A stretch of 64,000 nucleotides of DNA from Cellulomonas chitinilytica (GTDB lineage Bacteria > Actinomycetota > Actinomycetes > Actinomycetales > Cellulomonadaceae). The position numbers and the translations under genes are program-made. The notes under the pieces were generated by a model. The model did no database searches. It saw nothing but the letters and a program-made list of their open reading frames with translations, and was not told the DNA's origin. Of this stretch, positions 60,776 through 64,000 are shown piece after piece. The stretch is taken from the NCBI RefSeq assembly GCF_016862675.1, contig NZ_BONK01000018.1:1-64000 (forward strand), in the 5' to 3' direction. Positions within the stretch are counted from its first letter, which is position 1, and each line of letters opens with the position of its first letter.

Positions 60776-61780
60776 ATGGATGTGTCCGGCTGGGTCTGGG
60801 CAGCGACCGCCGTCTTCGTCGTCGGTCTGATCGTCTTCGACTTCTTCGCGCACGTGCGCACCCCGCACGCCCCGACGTTCTCCGAGTCGGCGCGCTGGTC
60901 GATCTTCTACGTCGTGCTCGCGCTGCTCTTCGGCGTGGTCGTCGGGACGGCGTGGGGGTGGAACTTCGGCACCGAGTACTTCGCCGGGTACATCACCGAG
61001 AAGAGCCTCTCGGTCGACAACCTGTTCGTCTTCCTCATCATCATGACGAAGTTCGCGGTGCCCAGGGAGTTCCAGCAGAAGGTGCTGCTGGTCGGCGTCG
61101 CGATCGCGCTGGTGCTGCGGACGGTGTTCATCCTGCTGGGCGCGGCCGCCATCGAGCAGTTCTCCTGGGTGTTCTACATCTTCGGGGCGTTCCTCGTGTA
61201 CACGGCCGTCAAGCTGGCCCGCGAGCACCACGATCCGGACCATCCCCAGGACGAGAAGGTCGGCGAGGGCTTCGCGGTGCGGACCCTCAAGCGCTTCGTG
61301 CCGACCACCGACGAGTACCACGGCGACCGGCTGACGGTGCGGATCGACGGCAAGCGGGTGCTCACCCCGATGCTCGTCGTGATGGTGTCGATCGGGGCGA
61401 CGGACGTCCTGTTCGCGCTCGACTCGATCCCCGCGATCTACGGCCTCACGCAGGAGCCGTACATCGTGTTCACGGCGAACGCGTTCGCGCTGCTCGGCCT
61501 GCGGCAGCTGTACTTCCTCATCGGCGGCCTGCTCGACCGCCTCGTGTACCTCTCGCAGGGGCTGGCGGTGATCCTCGGGTTCATCGGGGTGAAGCTCGTC
61601 CTGCACGCCCTGCACGTCAACGAGCTGCCGTTCATCAACGGCGGGGAGCCCGTCCCGTGGGCTCCCGAGATCCCGATCTGGCTGTCGCTCGCGTTCATCC
61701 TCGGCACCCTCACGGTGGCGACGGTCGCGAGCCTGCTGAAGACCCGTCACGACGACACCGTGTCGTCGCCCGAGAGCTGA
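60776..61780 (+). CDS. TerC-family membrane protein, first copy
   Basis: 334 residues and about nine transmembrane helices. EKSLSVDNLFVFLIIMTKFAVP and GATDVLFALDSIPAIYGLTQEP carry the conserved acidic residues (SVDN and DSIPA) that bind or translocate metal. TerC/Alx proteins export Mn2+ or help metallate exported proteins. Its ribosome binding site GGAGG is inside the 3' end of the riboswitch. Confidence 0.92.
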   Translation: MDVSGWVWAATAVFVVGLIVFDFFAHVRTPHAPTFSESARWSIFYVVLALLFGVVVGTAWGWNFGTEYFAGYITEKSLSVDNLFVFLIIMTKFAVPREFQQKVLLVGVAIALVLRTVFILLGAAAIEQFSWVFYIFGAFLVYTAVKLAREHHDPDHPQDEKVGEGFAVRTLKRFVPTTDEYHGDRLTVRIDGKRVLTPMLVVMVSIGATDVLFALDSIPAIYGLTQEPYIVFTANAFALLGLRQLYFLIGGLLDRLVYLSQGLAVILGFIGVKLVLHALHVNELPFINGGEPVPWAPEIPIWLSLAFILGTLTVATVASLLKTRHDDTVSSPES

Positions 61781-61790
61781 GGACCACCCG

Positions 61791-62801
61791 GTGCACATCG
61801 ACCCCCTCGTCTGGCTGATCTCGCTGGCCGTCGCCGGCGCGATCCTCGTCGTGGACGTCGCCGTCGTCGGCCGCCGGCCGCACGTCCCCACGACCGCCGA
61901 GTGCCTGCGCTACCTGGCGCTGTACATCGGGCTGGCGGTGCTGTTCGGTCTCGGCGTGTGGGCCACCTCGGGCGGGCAGTACGCGGGCGAGTTCTTCGCC
62001 GGGTGGCTCACCGAGTACTCGCTGTCCGTGGACAACCTGTTCGTGTTCCTGCTGATCATGGGCCGGTTCGCGGTGCCGCGCGCCTACCAGCAGACCGCGC
62101 TGCTCGTCGGGATCATCCTGGCGCTGGTGTTCCGGGGGATCTTCATCGCGGCGGGCGCCGCCGTCATCTCGGCGTTCAGCTGGGTGTTCTACCTGTTCGG
62201 CGCGTTCCTCGTCTGGACGGCGTGGAAGGTCTCGCGCGAGGGCGAGTCCGACGACGACGAGTTCCACCCGCCGCTCCTGCTCCGCCTGGTGCAGCGCACG
62301 TTCCCGGCGACCCCGGAGTACCACGGCGTGCGCCTCACGGTCGTGCAGAACGGCAAGCGGCTCATCACGCCGATGCTCATCGTGCTGGTCGCGCTCGGCG
62401 CGACCGACCTGCTGTTCGCGTTCGACTCGATCCCGGCGATCTTCGGGCTCACGAGCGAGCCGTACCTGGTGCTCATGGCCAACCTGTTCGCGCTGATGGG
62501 CCTGCGCCAGCTCTACTTCCTGCTCGGCGACCTGCTCACGCGGCTCGTCTACCTCAACATCGGGCTGGGCGTGCTGCTCGGCTTCATCGGCGTGAAGCTG
62601 CTGCTGCACGCGCTGCACGAGAACGAGGTCCCGTTCATCAACGGCGGCGAGCCGGTCGCGTGGGCGCCGGACATCCCGATCTGGGCGTCCTTGCTCGTCA
62701 TCGTCCTCACGCTCGGCGTGACGGCGTGGGCGAGCATCGTGAAGTCGCGTCGCGACGAGCGGGCCGCGGTCGCGGCGGGGTCCGACGCGGCGCGCGGCTG
62801 A
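61791..62801 (+). CDS. TerC-family membrane protein, second copy
   Basis: 336 residues from GTG 61791, 10 bases after the first copy's stop. TEYSLSVDNLFVFLLIMGRFAVP and GATDLLFAFDSIPAIFGLTSEP are close variants of the first copy's motifs, so this is a tandem duplication with considerable divergence. Probably transcribed with the first copy and so also under riboswitch control. The two could form a heteromer or differ in metal preference. Confidence 0.9.
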   Translation: MHIDPLVWLISLAVAGAILVVDVAVVGRRPHVPTTAECLRYLALYIGLAVLFGLGVWATSGGQYAGEFFAGWLTEYSLSVDNLFVFLLIMGRFAVPRAYQQTALLVGIILALVFRGIFIAAGAAVISAFSWVFYLFGAFLVWTAWKVSREGESDDDEFHPPLLLRLVQRTFPATPEYHGVRLTVVQNGKRLITPMLIVLVALGATDLLFAFDSIPAIFGLTSEPYLVLMANLFALMGLRQLYFLLGDLLTRLVYLNIGLGVLLGFIGVKLLLHALHENEVPFINGGEPVAWAPDIPIWASLLVIVLTLGVTAWASIVKSRRDERAAVAAGSDAARG

Positions 62802-62823
62802 CGCGGAGGCCGGCGGTCGGACG

Positions 62824-63114
62824 TCAGGCGGGGGCGCTCCACGGCCCGATGACGATGTCCCAGGCACGCACGTCGGTCTCGCGGACGACGCCCTCGCGCG
62901 TGAACGGGTCCGCCGCGATGACGGCGTCGAGCGCCTCCCGGTCGGCCGTGCGGAAGACCAGCAGGGCGCCGGGCTCGCCGTCGGTGAACGGTCCCGAGCC
63001 CAGCACCACCCCCTGCTCGGCGAGGTCGCCGAGGTAGGCGCGGTGCTCGGGGCGGACGGCGTCGCGCACGTCGGTGCGCTCGTCGTAGGTGTAGCGGACG
63101 ACGTAGGTGGGCAT
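62824..63114 (-). CDS. YciI-family protein
   Basis: 96 residues. The ferredoxin-like YciI fold is seen in VVRYTYDERTDVRDAVRPEHRAYL and VLGSGPFTDGEPGALLVF, with the typical AADPFTREGVV block. YciI proteins have a conserved His (here in RPEHRAYL) and Asp but no settled function. CAGGAT (63126-63121) ends six bases before ATG 63114, a leaderless start. It diverges from the acyl-CoA dehydrogenase gene. Confidence 0.88.
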   Translation of the reverse strand: MPTYVVRYTYDERTDVRDAVRPEHRAYLGDLAEQGVVLGSGPFTDGEPGALLVFRTADREALDAVIAADPFTREGVVRETDVRAWDIVIGPWSAPA

Positions 63115-63176
63115 GACGGCATCCTGCCGGATCCTGCGGCGCCGGGGGACGAACGGTCCGCGTCCGCGGCCGATGG

Positions 63177-63188
63177 CAGAGTGGCGTC
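63177..63188 (+). promoter_or_regulatory. Leaderless-type -10 of the acyl-CoA dehydrogenase gene
   Basis: CAGAGT (63177-63182) ends six bases before ATG 63189. Confidence 0.35.
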
Positions 63189-64000
63189 ATGCCCCGGACG
63201 CTGCGCACGCTGCTGACCGACGACCTGCTGACCCGCATCCACGACCGGGCGGCCGGGCACGACCGGGACAACACCTTCCCGTTCGACGACCTCGCCGAGC
63301 TCGTCGAGGTGGGCTACCTGCGGGCGTTCGTGCCGGAGCGGCTGGGCGGTGCCGGTCTGACGCTCGAGGAGGTCGCCCGGGAGCAGGCGCGGCTGGGCGC
63401 GGCCGCCCCGGCGACGGCCCTCGCGGTGAACATGCACCTCGTCGTGACGGGGCTCGCTGCGCTCCTCGTGGCGCGCGGTGACGAGTCGGTGGAGTTCGTC
63501 CTGCGCGACGCGGCGGCGGGGGAGGTGTTCGCGTTCGGCAACTCGGAGGCGGGCAACGACCTGGTGATGTTCGGGTCGCGCACCCGCGCGGAGCCCGACG
63601 GCGAGGGTGGCTACCGCTACTTCGGCACGAAGATCTTCACGTCGCTGTCGCCGGTGTGGACCCGGCTGGCGACGTTCGGCCTCGACGACTCCGACCCCGA
63701 CGACCCGCGCCTCGTCCACGGGGTCGTCCGGCGCGAGGGTGTCCGGACGCGCGACGACTGGGACACGCTCGGGATGCGTGCGACCCAGTCGGCGACGACC
63801 GAGCTGGACGGCGCGCACGCGCCGGCGGACCGCGTGTACCGGTCGTTGCCGCCGGGTCCGAGCGCGGACTCGTTCGTCTTCGCGCTGTTCGCGGTCTTCG
63901 AGGTCCTGCTCGCGGCCGTCTACACGGGGGTCGGGCGGCGGGCGGTCGAGCTCGGCGCGGCGGCGGCGCGGCGCCGCACGTCGATGAAGTACGACGGCCG
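63189..64000 (+). CDS. Acyl-CoA dehydrogenase family protein, 5' part
   Basis: 270 codons are present and the frame is open to the window's end, so the C-terminal part is missing. The N-terminal helical domain (DDLAELVEVGYLRAFVPERLGGAGLTLEE) and the middle beta domain (AFGNSEAGNDLVMFG, YFGTKIFTSLSPVWTRLATFG, TLGMRATQSATTELDGA) fit FAD-dependent acyl-CoA dehydrogenases or related flavin monooxygenases. The catalytic Glu region lies beyond the window. The substrate cannot be assigned. Confidence 0.87.
   Translation, partial: MPRTLRTLLTDDLLTRIHDRAAGHDRDNTFPFDDLAELVEVGYLRAFVPERLGGAGLTLEEVAREQARLGAAAPATALAVNMHLVVTGLAALLVARGDESVEFVLRDAAAGEVFAFGNSEAGNDLVMFGSRTRAEPDGEGGYRYFGTKIFTSLSPVWTRLATFGLDDSDPDDPRLVHGVVRREGVRTRDDWDTLGMRATQSATTELDGAHAPADRVYRSLPPGPSADSFVFALFAVFEVLLAAVYTGVGRRAVELGAAAARRRTSMKYDG

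Overview
The window comes from a high-GC actinobacterium. Gene content, codon use (strong G/C third positions), frequent GTG starts and the run pdtaR - polA - rpsA - coaE - uvrB (an order shared with Mycobacterium and relatives) fit an actinomycete. A secreted beta-helix protein, a GH3 beta-glucosidase and a rhamnose-type aldolase make a Cellulomonadaceae-like host my best guess, which is inference only.

Layout. (1) 1-6873: sugar-related and envelope genes: the 5' end of a bifunctional aldolase/dehydrogenase behind a LacI-type operator, an MFS transporter, a secreted beta-helix protein, then on the minus strand a Lon-like lipoprotein protease with a small membrane protein. (2) about 7300-35380: an integrative and conjugative element (ICE). 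It has a nearly gap-free plus-strand conjugation operon (7305-18616: ParA-like ATPase, pilin-like subunit, VirB6/TrbL-like protein, SCO6880-family protein, VirB4-like ATPase, transglycosylase/NlpC hydrolase, VirD4-like coupling protein). It also has a giant minus-strand MobF relaxase fused to a helicase and a DnaG/TOPRIM-like primase (20232-25868), an HNH protein, a DUF932 protein paired with ParB, an AlpA-type excisionase, and a cargo block (31392-35292) ending at a tRNA. The cargo holds a HEPN-like protein divergent from a PD-(D/E)XK-like nuclease, followed by two overlapping genes of unknown function; this is the best candidate for an undescribed, possibly defensive, system. No integrase is visible in the window. 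(3) 35382-35454: a tRNA reading CAA (Leu), whose 3' end faces the ICE and is the likely attachment site. (4) 35577-64000: chromosomal core: ANTAR response regulator, complete branched-chain amino-acid ABC transporter (livK, and livHMGF on the other strand), polA, an acetate-type symporter pair, phosphofructokinase, rpsA, GH3 beta-glucosidase, coaE, pcp, uvrB, two tandem TerC genes behind a yybP-ykoY-like (manganese) riboswitch, and the start of an acyl-CoA dehydrogenase.

Control. Many genes, core and cargo alike, have a -10-like hexamer (xAxxxT, often TAxxxT) ending 6-7 bases before the start codon with no Shine-Dalgarno sequence, the signature of leaderless mRNAs; I used it to choose several starts. 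Genes inside operons instead overlap by ATGA/GTGA or carry GGAGG-type ribosome binding sites. Two identical 10-bp LacI-type operator cores lie 55 kb apart, before the aldolase and the GH3 gene, and the GH3 promoter also carries a TetR-type palindrome.
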